NCBI GenBank assembly: GCA_025642065.1
Contig: JAODUP010001182.1
Span: 26,001-90,000 of the forward strand
Direction: 5' to 3'
Length of the DNA: 64,000 bases
Source of the DNA: Paralvinella palmiformis
Lineage: Eukaryota; Annelida; Polychaeta; Terebellida; Alvinellidae
Position 1 is the stretch's first letter. Every line of letters starts with the position of its first letter. Shown piece after piece: positions 12,240-43,988 of this stretch. Under the pieces are notes generated by a model. That model did not search any database and was not told where the DNA came from. It was given only the letters and a program-made list of their open reading frames with translations. The translations under genes and the position numbers were made by a program.

Positions 12240-12312
12240 CTACGGATATGAAACGAATTCGAACCCGTGACTTGAACGTTTGAGGTGCAGCGCTCTAGCA
12301 GAGCGCCAGTTA
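12240..12312 (-). mobile_element. tRNA-like SINE head or tRNA relic
   Basis: Minus strand: TAACTGGCGCTCTGCTAGAG (A-box-like) and GGGTTCGAATTC (B box) at tRNA-like spacing. No clean cloverleaf was established. Confidence 0.4.
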
Positions 12313-13440
12313 TACGATCATAGATTGATCAAATCGTCAACGTGAACACAAAAAACTGAACATATTTAATGAGAACAATGACAAACATTTTATGTGATCA
12401 TCATCATCATCTTATTGAATTTGAACACCTGAAATATTCATCTCTGACCAGTCGGCAAAATATTGAACTAAAAGTACAAAACTCTGTGACGCATTCAGTC
12501 TTATTTTGAACATATAATTAACCTAAAATACCTGACATTATTCCACGCACAATAATAATCTCAGTTCGATATTTTATCCGATAAGGATATTTCAGAATTA
12601 ACATAAAAGACACGTTGATTGAAAGCTGATTTCCTTGTTGACATAGTTTGGTTTTGAAAAGGTGCTAAATTTAAGGAAATCGAACTGATCATTTAAATGT
12701 GAGAGAACAACGAAAAATGGCTGATACGCGAGTAACAAGCTCGAATATTAAGTGACTATGGTACACTGATTATTGTGTTTATTAAAGGTATACTTTTTCA
12801 ACGATTAATAGTAACAACCAGTTATCTTTACTGCCATCAATATAGTCACTGTACGGTTTACATCTTGTAAAATGTAGAGAGATTAAGTATTTTAAGGGGG
12901 GGGGGGGCGGAGGGGGGAATCGTCAAGTTGGTGTCTACGCGGGTCACTTTTGATTATGCGTTATGCTCGCCAATGAGACACAGAAAGTGGTGACGTTAGG
13001 CACACAATCGAGCAAAAACATCATCGACCTGTTTATCTCAAACCAAGACGCACGCGTGCTGATGACGTCACTAAATAACCGTGCCCGACCGAAAACGGCG
13101 TGAACCAGATAGTTATAGGGATGTCTTGTGTGTATCCTGATCGTCGTTGATTACAGTCGGTTTTAATCCTGAATTGGATATTTCAGAGTTGATTGAAAAT
13201 AGCCAGAGAATCGATTGAGGCTGGATAGTTCAAGGTAGGAACGCAAGTCGATGTGGTATTTCCCTTTTAAGAAGTTAATAATTTGTCTCGAAGATACAGC
13301 TATATAGCATCCCTTGTGGTTGCAACGATAATGATGATGATCATCATCTTCATCATCATCGTCATCATCATCATCATCATCAAATTCTGAATTAGTCCTC
13401 TATCTTGACATACTCTGATCGGTAGAATGAAGGCATGTTT
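12313..13440. other. Intergenic stretch, nothing recognised
   Basis: AT-rich DNA with a G run at 12894-12907. A TGACGTCA site lies at about 13062. No gene or repeat family seen. Confidence 0.4.
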
Positions 13441-13444
13441 TGTC

Positions 13445-13650
13445 TCGGCCCGGAGAACACGGAGGACACAGAGGACATAGAGGATACAGAGGACATGGAT
13501 TATACAGAGGACACGGAGGATACATATGATACAGAGGACATGGATTATACAGAGGACACGGAGGATACATAGAATATAGAGGACATGGAGCTTACAGAGG
13601 ACACGGTGGACATGCAAGACACCGAGGACACGGAGGACACAAAGGACACT
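13445..13650. repeat. 9-bp minisatellite (GAGGACACG-like)
   Basis: About 20 imperfect units of AGAGGACAC/GAGGATACA. The unit is a multiple of three, so open frames on both strands are artefacts. Confidence 0.85.
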
Positions 13651-13762
13651 ATTGGGCAAGTGGCTGCTCCATAGCGAAAGGTGATGGCAAGATTGCGACC
13701 TTTTATTGATGCAGAAGACATCCCTCAGACGCGAACATCTTATTCCAATGAATCAGACATTA

Positions 13763-13872
13763 AGGGTGTTTCATCTTTGACTTCGCTTCATCACCTTTGC
13801 AGGTCGTTCGGCCCATTTAGCGCACCATGCGCACAAAGGTGGCCGTAAAACATCAATCATCATCATCGTCTA
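13763..13872 (+). mobile_element. SINE-A 3' fragment
   Basis: Body and tail only: GGGTGTTTCATCTTTGACTT ... GGTCGTTCGGCCCATTTA ... GCACAAAGGTGGCCGTAAAA, ending in a CATCATCAT run. Confidence 0.8.
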
Positions 13873-14242
13873 ATCTCCTAAACTGATCATCTCCTAATCG
13901 TCTGATCTCCTTAAAAATCAATATTGATCCTAGACAGTCTTAGGCTTCCGGCCTCTTTTTAGAAAGCAACCTACAAAATATTTGGTACACGACGACGGCC
14001 GTAACAGCGTCTGACACCTCGGGAAATGGATTTCCTCAATGGTTGTACATCACCTCGGCACCCACGGGAGTATCTATCACGCAGCCTTTTTAGCAAAACG
14101 CTTCTTCGTGACACATTCTCATTTCGAGGTGCTTCACTGCTCGCTTTCGCTCGTGATTGCGCAATCCGAGAACATTATCTTTATCGACAAGAAAGGAGGA
14201 TGACAAATGTGCTGAGGGATTGACTTTGAGTGCTGATTGGGG

Positions 14243-14428
14243 TACCTCTGTGGTCTAGATGGCAGCGCATTGGACCACAGATCACTACCACCTGAGTTCG
14301 AATCTCGGCGTGCATCTGAAGGGTCTTTCATCTTTGACTTCGCTTCATCACTTTTGGCGGTCGCTCGGCCCATTTAACCTACCATGTGCACAAAAGAGGC
14401 CATAAAACATGAATCATCATTATCATCG
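14243..14428 (+). mobile_element. SINE-A copy, full length
   Basis: A box (GTGGTCTAGATGGCAGCGC), an intact B box (GAGTTCGAATCTC), the complete body (CTTTGACTTCGCTTCATCAC) and tail. It is one of the best-preserved copies and is useful for building a consensus. Confidence 0.85.
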
Positions 14429-14559
14429 AGTGCTAACTGCCGATTCTCACAACGGCTACCTGGTCAGAGGGAATTTACATCCGTCATAACGCTCCGGTCT
14501 AACATTATAATAACACGTTATGATCCGCGTATCGTCTGCATTTCGTCTTTCGCGGATCA

Positions 14560-14612
14560 ACCAGACCCCCCCAAAGGTAATGAGGCGAAGTGAAAGATGA
14601 AACACCCTTACC
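14560..14612 (-). mobile_element. SINE-A body fragment, minus strand
   Basis: CCAAAGGTAATGAGGCGAAG followed by TGAAAGATGAAACACCC is the reverse complement of the SINE-A body. Head and tail are missing. Confidence 0.6.
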
Positions 14613-14631
14613 ATTATCGCAACTGGCGGTT

Positions 14632-14884
14632 ACTTGACAGGTAATACTGTAGACTTTAGGACCGCGAAACATTTGCTGACAAGTTATATCCAAAACGTTT
14701 TGTAGAGATTGCAATTACAATTTGAACATAACGCCTTTAGTAGTTTTCTGTTTTTCACATATTTTTTTTAGGTTTGTCTGTTTGGCGTTATATGAGCCAT
14801 TGTCCGACGTTATTGGTCAATATGTTGGTGGTGTGTGGCCAATGACAGGTAATATTGTAGATCTTAGGGCCGCGAAACACTGGC
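14632..14884. repeat. Direct repeat pair, 208-bp spacing
   Basis: About 38 bp (GACAGGTAATACTGTAGAC ... CCGCGAAACA) recur at 14636 and 14844. The interval between them is otherwise unique. Confidence 0.6.
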
Positions 14885-15478
14885 GGTTGGCGGCGTCCTG
14901 CAGGTGGCGCTTCCAGACAGGTGGCGTTAGGAGCAAGTTAGACTGTATTACAAATAGGCTAGAACAGCAATATTTATTATATTTCTCAGTCTTATATAAT
15001 TACCCATATTTCCAAAATGTCAGCCACTATTGAAGTTTATATAAAACATATTTTTAATTCTCTTAAACTCTCATTTACATCCATCGTGTAATTATTGTAT
15101 TGTGAATCAATTGTGTTCCCCATATTAATTGTAAGTTGATATTTTACAAATTTCAGTGAACAATAATAGTTTTAATTATTACATAATCATATCATATAAT
15201 ATATGTACCTGTCTAAGTAACAAATATGCTACACAATGCTAATCATCTACTGTTATTAGAGTGATAATAGCAACATTTTGTAAATAATATGAAACAAATT
15301 CATTCGCACAATCACAAAAATAATTGGCTCAAATAAATGCAATGTCTTTAAATCAAACTGATCAAATTCCGACTTCGCTTTCCAATACACAGCCATTAGG
15401 AAGGACATTCCATGATTTGTCAAGCAGATGAAACTAAATTCTCAAAGAATAGGCATATATATGATATGCCTTACTAGG

Positions 15479-15669
15479 GGGCGCCTCTCAGTGGTGTAGC
15501 TGTAGCGTGATGGACCACAGATCACTACCACCCGCGTTCGAATTTCGGCGTGGGCATATCTGAAGGTTGTGTCATCTTTGAATTCGCTTCATTACCTTTG
15601 GACGTCGCTCGGCCCGTTTAGCCTAGCATTTGCACAAAGGTGGCCGTAAATCATCAATTATCATCATTA
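15479..15669 (+). mobile_element. SINE-A copy, full length
   Basis: Head (GTGGTGTAGCTGTAGCGTG), B box (GCGTTCGAATTTC), body with GAAGGTTGTGTCATCTTTG and tail GTGGCCGTAAATCATC. It has a few point changes from the other copies. Confidence 0.85.
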
Positions 15670-16286
15670 CAAGGGAAATGTGCAGAAGATCAATGGTGCC
15701 TATGTGGCCAAGAGGCACCTTCTTCTCGCTAAATGATTGGCATTCCAGAGATTTATTGAACAACATTCATCTTGACCACTTTACGTAGCTCACAATTGAA
15801 ACTAGGTCAAACTGTTCATATACATCGCACACATATGTATATAACGTCCTGATCAAATAACTGTTAACTAAATGTCCCGTTTATATATTAGAGTCTGTGC
15901 ACTGGCCTTCCAGGCAATCAACATGTGGGAAGTTTTCTGTTCAAACGTGAACATTGAACACAGGTATATTGAGTGAATGCTAAGCGGGGTAAATTCAACT
16001 TTGTTGGATGAGCAGAGAGTGGACACAGATTGTGCTCCATGTTAGCATTATTGAGTCCCCACCATGATGGACAGAAATGACTCAATATTATGTGGCGTAG
16101 CAACACTAAAATCGATAGCTAAACTCTGATATTGTTAAAATAGTTCAATTGTATACATGTTGTGATAAATTGTCTGAACAATCGAGCAATTAAAACTACG
16201 TTTAGTAAAAGCTTATGACCAACATTTCAGAGATACACGTAGCTGTGATATTTGATGTTTTAATGAACGAATTTAGATAATGTCCT
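15670..16286. other. Intergenic stretch, nothing recognised
   Basis: No gene, RNA or known repeat seen. Confidence 0.4.
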
Positions 16287-16287
16287 T

Positions 16288-16628
16288 GGTTATGGCTATT
16301 ATTTTATTAGCAACAGTTATGGCTATTATTTTATGATTTTGGTTATTATTTTATAATTTCGGTTATGGCTATTATTTTATTAGCAACAGTTATGGCTATT
16401 ATTTTATGATTTTGGTTATTATTTTATGATTTCGGTTATGGCTATTATTTTATTAGCAACAGTTATGGCTATTATTTTATGATTTTGGTTATGGCTATTA
16501 TTTTATTAGCCACAGTTATGGCTATTATTTTATGATTTGGGTTATTATTTTATGATTTCGGTTATGGCTATTATTTTATTAGCAACGGCTATTGCTATTA
16601 TTTTATTAGCAACTATTATTTTATTGGC
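16288..16628. repeat. Minisatellite of GGTTATGGCTATTATTTTAT units
   Basis: Alternating blocks (TATGGCTATTATTTTATTAG, CAACAGT, TTTATGATTTTGGTTATTA) recur several times with higher-order order preserved, then decay toward 16620. Confidence 0.9.
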
Positions 16629-17379
16629 AACGTTGTTGGATTAGTACACACACAACATATCCAAGAGAACGAGTTGCAATGAAATCTGACACAGTTATAA
16701 AATACAGTGCACTGATATAACAACCAACGTTTAGTTCGCCATCATACACTTCATTGTGATTGTGTGTAATTGTAGAGCATGGCCTCATTTGAAATCTATC
16801 AAAATGTACACCAGGCCGTAATGTACTGTAAGTAACTGTTTCCATATACTATACATAATTGACACATATATATTACAACATTTTTTTCATGACACAATAA
16901 AGAGAGAGGTAACACCAACAGCCTTATAGGCCGAGAACCCATGACAATAATATACATTATTTGACATTCAAGAGGAGATATACGCTGATATTGGGTTGGG
17001 TGTTACCTAAAAGAGGTGTGAGAAAACAATAGTGTTATTATTAAAATTAAAAGTTTATGTAAAAGTGCAAGACATGCATATGACAGTATCATAAACGCGA
17101 AGACCTATTAGCGAGACAAACAATTAATATAAGGCACACGTTATGGAAAAGTTACAGACTCTCAATGTACACACTTTTCACACTACGAACAAATAGGTTT
17201 TTTTACTTTTGGGTGTAAATTTCACAATATTGCGGGATCTTGGCGTAATATTGAATTTTTCCTTGGGGGCTTGCGTGCGTGTGTGTCAAGCATGTTTTAT
17301 ATCAGTTCCCATGATCAAGTGAAGGTCTTAACCCAAATATCTGAAGTCAAATCTTAATTTCGTATTCCAGCAACACGAA
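16629..17379. other. Intergenic stretch, nothing recognised
   Basis: AT-rich, no gene or defined repeat. Confidence 0.4.
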
Positions 17380-17960
17380 GTTCCGGATCTGCAAATAGAC
17401 CGGAAACGACTGTTTGTGACGTCGCTCACTTTATGACGTCATCAATCGTGTTGACGTCACCGTCCTATGGCTGGCCCGCGCTTCAGATTGTTCTGGCCCC
17501 GAAACTAAGTCGGTGACATTCGTTCTACTAATACGGCCATCGCCATTCCCGCTGTCCGAATAATCCCGCCGTCGTGTTTCCCATAATATCGCCCACACAC
17601 GTGACAGAGGGCGCAATAAACGCGTCGCTGACGACACCTAGCGGGCAATGCCCCGGCAGATTGATGGCCGTTTCCGGCCGCCGATGATGACGTGTGTCGA
17701 ATCGCGGCCTACGTCCGGCCTTTAACTACACCGAAGTGACTGCTCTAGGGATCCGATCCTGAAGGGACTCGTACGTTACCGGTCGCCATCGGTCCCGTCT
17801 GAAGGACAATCTGGATCGGGGCAACTGTCGGCGGGCATTCCGACCTCGTTGTTCTGAATTACGTTTAGTCGAACGGGCCGTGGATTCGATATGACGCCGG
17901 TGTGACGTCACAGAGATTTGTCTGGAACGACGTCGGATATATCGTTCGACCTTTTAGCCT
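17380..17960. promoter_or_regulatory. CpG-dense, repeat-free block about 3 kb upstream of the calcium sensor gene
   Basis: About 580 bp with dense CpG and no simple sequence. It holds three TGACGTCA-type sites (TATGACGTCATC, TTGACGTCACC, GTGACGTCACA) and a further GATGACGTGTG. No coding frame with splice sites is seen. It may be a distal regulatory element; this is inference from composition and position. Confidence 0.3.
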
Positions 17961-18613
17961 TAATCCCGATTGAAATGAAGTAGCGCTTAATATTTATTGA
18001 ATTAATCATCAATTGTTATGGCCCAATGGAAAAGGTGTTGACTTGTAAACTGAACGGTTCCTGGCATAAATCTACCTATCAGTATACAATTAACCCAGTC
18101 CCATGTTAATTACGAATCAATTATTAACAATTACGGTTCAAAGCAGAGGGTCATCGGTACAAAGTACTGAACATTGTTGAATAGAATGTTCAGAATATTA
18201 AAAGAAAGATGAAGTGTGACTGTTTTATAATCACCTTCACACGGCAGGTAAAATGGGCCCGAGTGACAGTCCAGTATTTGAAGCCAAATGATAGAGGTAT
18301 TTGACCAACCTCAAGGTCATGGACACGCCCTTCGGTAAATTAAGAAAAACAGAATTAACTTTGATGGGGATCATTCAAGCACGCACGCACGCCCATGTAC
18401 ACGTACGGGCGGTGCATTCCATTATCTGTTACGATTACTGAAAGTACAACTTCCAATTTCAGCCATAACATCTCAGAAAGCGTGAAGTTCAAAAGGTCAC
18501 AAAATAATGAAAGTTATCTCTGTGTTTTGTTTCATCTCTAGACTATTCATCGGGGGACTGAATTCACACATGCGACTTGTCATTCTGAGATATTTGTAAT
18601 ATCGCACCATCAC

Positions 18614-18880
18614 GTGTGTGTGTGTGTGTGTGTTGTGTGTGTGTGTGTGTGTCTTTCTGCCTGTGGCTTCATTTACATAGCATATGTTTTACAGCACATT
18701 GTACCCTGAAAAGGCGGAGCGTACTCCAATAGATAATCCTTCGTCGTGAGAGATGAAACAACCTCCAGACAAACACATAGGTCGGGATATGAACCACATC
18801 AGTTAGGCCTTATATCCCTGTATAGATACACGCATGTGAATATATGTCTGTATCTAACCGTTCCCGTTTCTAATATATAG
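18614..18880 (-). mobile_element. SINE-like repeat with attached (GT)n, copy 1
   Basis: A 220-bp sequence after a TTG-interrupted (GT)n tract is about 90% like 31196-31490. On the minus strand it has a B-box-like GGTTCATATCCCGAC, then GGAGGTTGTTTCATCTCTCAC and TGATGTAAAACAT-type ends. These resemble the SINE-A body and tail, so it looks like a relative of SINE-A with another head. Confidence 0.65.
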
Positions 18881-19148
18881 TATTCATTAAAAATTAACAA
18901 GCATTTTTAGTTGATCAACGTTCCGTTTCTTTTTAGTCACTAAAAGACGGGGGTTAACAGGAACTAATGACGTGTTAAACAGACGCAGTGAACTGGGTGA
19001 CTGACTCGGTGATTGATTCGTTCATTGGCTGGTTGACTGGTTTGTTGAATGGCTGGCTGATTGGCTGGTTATTTATCTGGCAAATTAGCTTCATGAATAG
19101 ACGAATCTCTCCCTCTCTTTCTCTCTCTCTCTCTCTGTGTGTGTGTGT

Positions 19149-19217
<69 letters not shown>

Positions 19218-19299
19218 TTAAAATATACAAATTCTCTCGTCCTCTCTTATCTCTACATCTATCTATCTTTTATCTATCTATCTACCTCTCTTTTCTATA

Positions 19300-19346
<47 letters not shown>

Positions 19347-19445
19347 TATATAATATATATATATATTTTATATATAAAAATATATATATATATATATATA
19401 AAATCACACACACACACACCCCCACACACACTCATCTTCTATCTA

Positions 19446-19476
<31 letters not shown>

Positions 19477-19484
19477 ATCTCTAA
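18881..19484. repeat. (TC)n, (GT)n, (AT)n and (ATCT)n microsatellite cluster
   Basis: AT tracts at about 19150-19211 and 19298-19346 and an ATCT tract at 19438-19466, after AT-rich unique DNA. Open frames here are artefacts. Confidence 0.85.
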
Positions 19485-19745
19485 CCACAGACACCACGAT
19501 TCTATCTCAGTTAGCTAAACTTAATACCAATCAGTCAGAGGAACCCAAGAAATGATAGATGTCAACGAATTATCAGAATCTTGTGCCAGTTGGTATTTGA
19601 TCAGCTCGGATTCCATACCAGTCAAACATTAGGATAGACGCCAAGCCAATCAGTTGATAGAACCCATGATGTAATATATAACAATGTATTGAATCGAATA
19701 AAAGTTTGATATCAGTCATTAGAACACAGTACAGACATAGAGAGG

Positions 19746-19813
<68 letters not shown>

Positions 19814-20490
19814 GGTATCATCTTAGCCATTAGATATTAGCCAGCCACTAGAAAGTGAGATACCTGATACCATAGTCTGTTATCAGAACCTCAATGGTAC
19901 GTAATACCAGCGGGCCATTAGAACCTCTGAGATACCATATACAAGCTGAACGTCTAATCCCGCGACAAACATAATACCAGTCAATTTATTTTAAAAAAAA
20001 CAAAGAAAGGTTCACATCAGTCAATGAAAACCAGGATATGTTTGATACCATTTATCGAAATGAGGGTAACAATTAATACGAACCATTGGAACCGTTTCGA
20101 GCCGGCTGGAAGACTCCATACCAGACAGTCACAGGAACCCAACAAAGAATAGACACCAATCGCTAGGAGCCGGTTATAGATGGTAGAACCAGCTAGCGAG
20201 TAGAACCTAAGTAATCAATGATTAGAACACGAAAAAAACTTGGAATCCATTCAGCGATTGGAAGCCAAAGCGGACGTGGCACCAGTCTGCCTTTAGAACC
20301 CCAAAATAGACATCGCAAGCAATCGGTGATTAGAACCCAAAATATACTTGTCACCAATTTGGCATTAGAACCCTCAGCAGACGTAGTATCAATCGGCCGT
20401 TAGAACCCGAAAACAGAGTTGGTATCAATCAGGAATTAGAACCCAAAGTCGACTTGACACTAATCAGCCATTAGCCATCAACGATAAGTG
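19485..20490 (+). repeat. Degenerate tandem array of about 35-bp units upstream of exon 1
   Basis: Units of 35-37 bp begin TTAGAACCC and end near CAATCAGCC. The clearest consecutive units lie between about 20218 and 20465, at 35, 36 and 37 bp. The array extends left, more diverged, to about 19485 and is interrupted by a (GA)n tract at 19738-19811. Many units hold CCAAT-like sequences (for example CCAATCAG). It ends about 500 bp before the calcium sensor start codon. Confidence 0.75.
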
Positions 20491-20559
20491 TACCGAAATG
20501 CAGACATCGGAATCGGGAAATCAGAAGAATCCGGGGACAACGACGAGAACCTCTCGGCT

Positions 20560-20760
20560 CAGTGGGCGGAGGATGGTTGTATCCCAGGGTCTTTTGGCCA
20601 GAAGCGTGCTGCACGCGCGCTCGCTTACGCACGGAGTGCGTCACTTCCTGTGAGCAGCAGCAGCCTATCTATTACCAGCATTCCGTTAGTACGTGTATCA
20701 TTCACCAGGTGGCAGTGTACCGGGATTACTTTTAGGCGTGGGTGGACCCTGTTCTGAGCG
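20560..20760 (+). promoter_or_regulatory. CpG-rich proximal upstream region of the calcium sensor gene
   Basis: The block around 20590-20650 is rich in CpG (GCACGCGCGCTCGC and a TGCGTCA half-CRE) and free of simple repeats. It lies between the 35-bp array and exon 1, where a core promoter would be expected. No convincing TATA box is seen. The promoter assignment rests on position and composition only. Confidence 0.35.
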
Positions 20761-20773
20761 TCAGGACTTCATC

Positions 20774-20824
20774 ATGGAATTGACGTCATGGATCAATACG
20801 GATTTGTTTAGCCTTCTGGATTAA
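20774..20824 (+). promoter_or_regulatory. Upstream ORF of 16 codons in the putative 5' leader
   Basis: ATG at 20774 opens a 16-codon frame (M-E-L-T-S-W...) closed by TAA at 20822-20824. It is in the same frame as the main start at 20981, 156 bases downstream. If this DNA is in the mRNA leader, the short ORF could lower or condition translation of the calcium sensor. The transcript start is not visible, so its inclusion in the mRNA is inference. Confidence 0.35.
20781..20788. promoter_or_regulatory. Perfect CRE palindrome TGACGTCA
   Basis: TGACGTCA is the full CREB/ATF site and lies 193 bases upstream of the calcium sensor start codon, inside the short upstream ORF. The motif is seen directly; use by CREB is inference. 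The same octamer is common elsewhere in the window, which lowers its specificity. Confidence 0.35.
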
Positions 20825-20980
20825 AATAACGGCAACATCAGCAGCAACACCGGGAGCGAAAACAACAATAATACAACCACGGTAACAACAACCGTAAGCA
20901 CAATAAATACAGGAAAATCCGGAAGCCTATTAACGCTAGGTGGCGCCATAATTGATGTATCGAGGATCCGGAACGAGGAG

Positions 20981-41769
<20,789 letters not shown>

Positions 41770-42249
41770 GGGAATCTCAGGATAAAAGCCATGTCTTCGC
41801 CCGTCTGTCTGTCTGTCTGTCTCTTCGTCTTTCCGCTTTGGTGTGTGTGTGCGTGTGTGTGTGTATGTATGTGTGTATGTGTGTGTGTCTACCCGCCTTT
41901 ATATGTGCGTGTGTTTTGAATATGTTTGTCTGGCTCTTAAGTCGAATGTCTGATTTGTTGACTATCACAAAATCCAAGTTCACCTCTCTCTCTCTCTCTC
42001 TCTCTCTTTCTCTATTTGCTATCCTTATTTCCCGCATTTATCTACTTTTTAGAATGACGCAATGATCTCAGTTATCTTGATCTGACCGGAATTCAAGCCT
42101 CTCAGTCATTATTTTGTTGTCTTTTAGCAAACTTTGCTACACACCACTTCGCATAAGGTCACAACAAATGAACGTTGGCTCTGCGCATGCGTTTTGACCT
42201 CATTAGAGAATATTTTAGTTTGTGATTGGTCACGTCGTCGTAATGTATG

Positions 42250-42343
<94 letters not shown>
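42250..42343. repeat. (AT)n microsatellite
   Basis: About 47 units, in the presumed 3' region of the calcium sensor gene. Confidence 0.97.
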
Positions 42344-42348
<5 letters not shown>

Positions 42349-42553
42349 AAATGTGATTATATATTGTTTACTTGTATGTAAATTTTCTTCTTTTGGCATT
42401 TGTTATCCTTATCTGGTTGCCTACCTGTCTGTCTATCTCTCTATCTATCTATATATATTTATATGTCTGTGCATGTGTGTGTGTTTCGGTATGTGGATCT
42501 ATCTATATGTATGTCCGTACATGTATATATTTATTCATGCGTATGTCTGACAG

Positions 42554-42559
42554 AATAAA
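42554..42559 (+). terminator. Candidate polyadenylation signal AATAAA
   Basis: AATAAA lies 785 bp after the calcium sensor stop codon, in a sequence that becomes T-rich downstream. A 3' UTR reaching it would cross (GT)n, (TC)n and a 90-bp (AT)n tract. Assignment to this gene is inference. Confidence 0.3.
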
Positions 42560-42659
42560 GAGTAATTTTAATTTAATCTCTGCTAATATCGTTGTTCATT
42601 AGGATCTTCATATTCATCAAAATCATCGTCATTATCAACACATAAACCTTTGCATAATC

Positions 42660-42676
42660 ACAACAACAACAACAAC

Positions 42677-42730
<54 letters not shown>

Positions 42731-42736
42731 AATAAT
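42660..42736. repeat. (AAC)n(AAT)n microsatellite
   Basis: Short AAC block then AAT. A small ACACTATATCCCC tandem follows at 42776-42840. Confidence 0.9.
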
Positions 42737-43019
42737 GTTTCTCACAACTATAGTCGTGTTTACCTCCTATACCCCACACTATATCCCCACACTATATCCT
42801 CACACTATATTCCACACTATATCCCCACACTATATTCACACACCTATATTCATCCACGTCTCCCGAAACAACTAATTCCCATACATTAAGCGTACAGTCC
42901 TGTTTTTGGCGCTAACCTTCATCTCAAGGTCATAATTCCGACATTAGCAGATTATCTCTCTCAAAGCTCGGCCACCTAACGAAATACAATCTAATGTTTA
43001 TTTTATAAACGCCTGACCT

Positions 43020-43770
43020 CGAGGGATGGAAATGCTACGACTCGTTTGCGACATCCGTGCAAGTCCACCCCGCTGGCCGCATCTGCGGGAAAACGGGATT
43101 GGTGGCCGGCGGAGGGGGTGGGGATGTTGTCCGGTGGGGTGGGGCCATCGGTTGGTGAGGCGATGGAAGCGACCTTCTGAAGCCATATGCCAGTTTGCCG
43201 ATCCCTTCATAAGTTCGTGCGCAGTTCGGCAAGCGAAATTCTCATCTAAGGACATTCCCCCGTTTTAAGGACTGCGATTTACGATTTCCGCATGAAGACC
43301 GGACTCGGTGCAGCCCTTTAAGTAATTCCATCGCCGAGTATTGAGGTTCTGGGATAACACGAAGAAGCCATTTACGTCAGGTAATACCGTCCTCCGAATC
43401 CTAAGACGGACCAGGGTTTGAGTGGCTGATGGGATGGTCGCTAGTAATGGCCGCTAAACAACGGCTAGGGCTCATGTGGCCGTAATGAAGGAGGGGACGG
43501 GAGGAGCGGGTGATTGTTCGTGGCCGGATTAGAGGGGTGGCGCTGGTTTGAATGATGTGAGCAGATATCACTGGGGGTGGGGGTCGTAACGTGGCCTGTA
43601 CGCATTCAGTGGTATTTCTCACATCGGCCCATTCAATGTTGATTTTACGAGGTCGGTTACAGCCCCATCTGGGTGGGGTGGGATTTGAAAGCCCTATTAA
43701 GATGTTTCACCTCGCGAGACTTCCGGATTTCATTCCGGGAAGTAGTCGCAAAAAACTCATTATTATACAA
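43020..43770. other. Intergenic GC-richer stretch, nothing firm recognised
   Basis: Unique-looking DNA. A 40-bp motif at 43343-43386 (GGATAACACGAAGAAGCCAT and on) is shared with 45286-45325. No gene with splice sites. Confidence 0.35.
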
Positions 43771-43772
43771 CG

Positions 43773-43855
43773 CACATACACACACACATACATACACACA
43801 CACACACACACAGACATACAAACATAAACACATACATAGACACACATAAACACAT

Positions 43856-43892
<37 letters not shown>

Positions 43893-43921
43893 ACGTACCA
43901 GCACACAATTAAGCCTCCTCT

Positions 43922-43982
<61 letters not shown>
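43773..43982. repeat. (AC)n, (GA)n and (AT)n microsatellites
   Basis: AC-rich to 43865, GA at 43866-43891, AT at 43926-43982. Confidence 0.92.

Positions 43983-43988
<6 letters not shown>

Noticed and set aside
12240..12312. True tRNA gene
   Set aside because: A and B boxes are present here and at about 15 other sites, but no consistent acceptor stem or full cloverleaf could be drawn and most are attached to SINE bodies. Treated as SINE heads or relics.
19485..20490. CRISPR-like regular repeats
   Set aside because: The whole 35-bp unit is repeated with gradual divergence and there is no separate invariant repeat and unique spacer.
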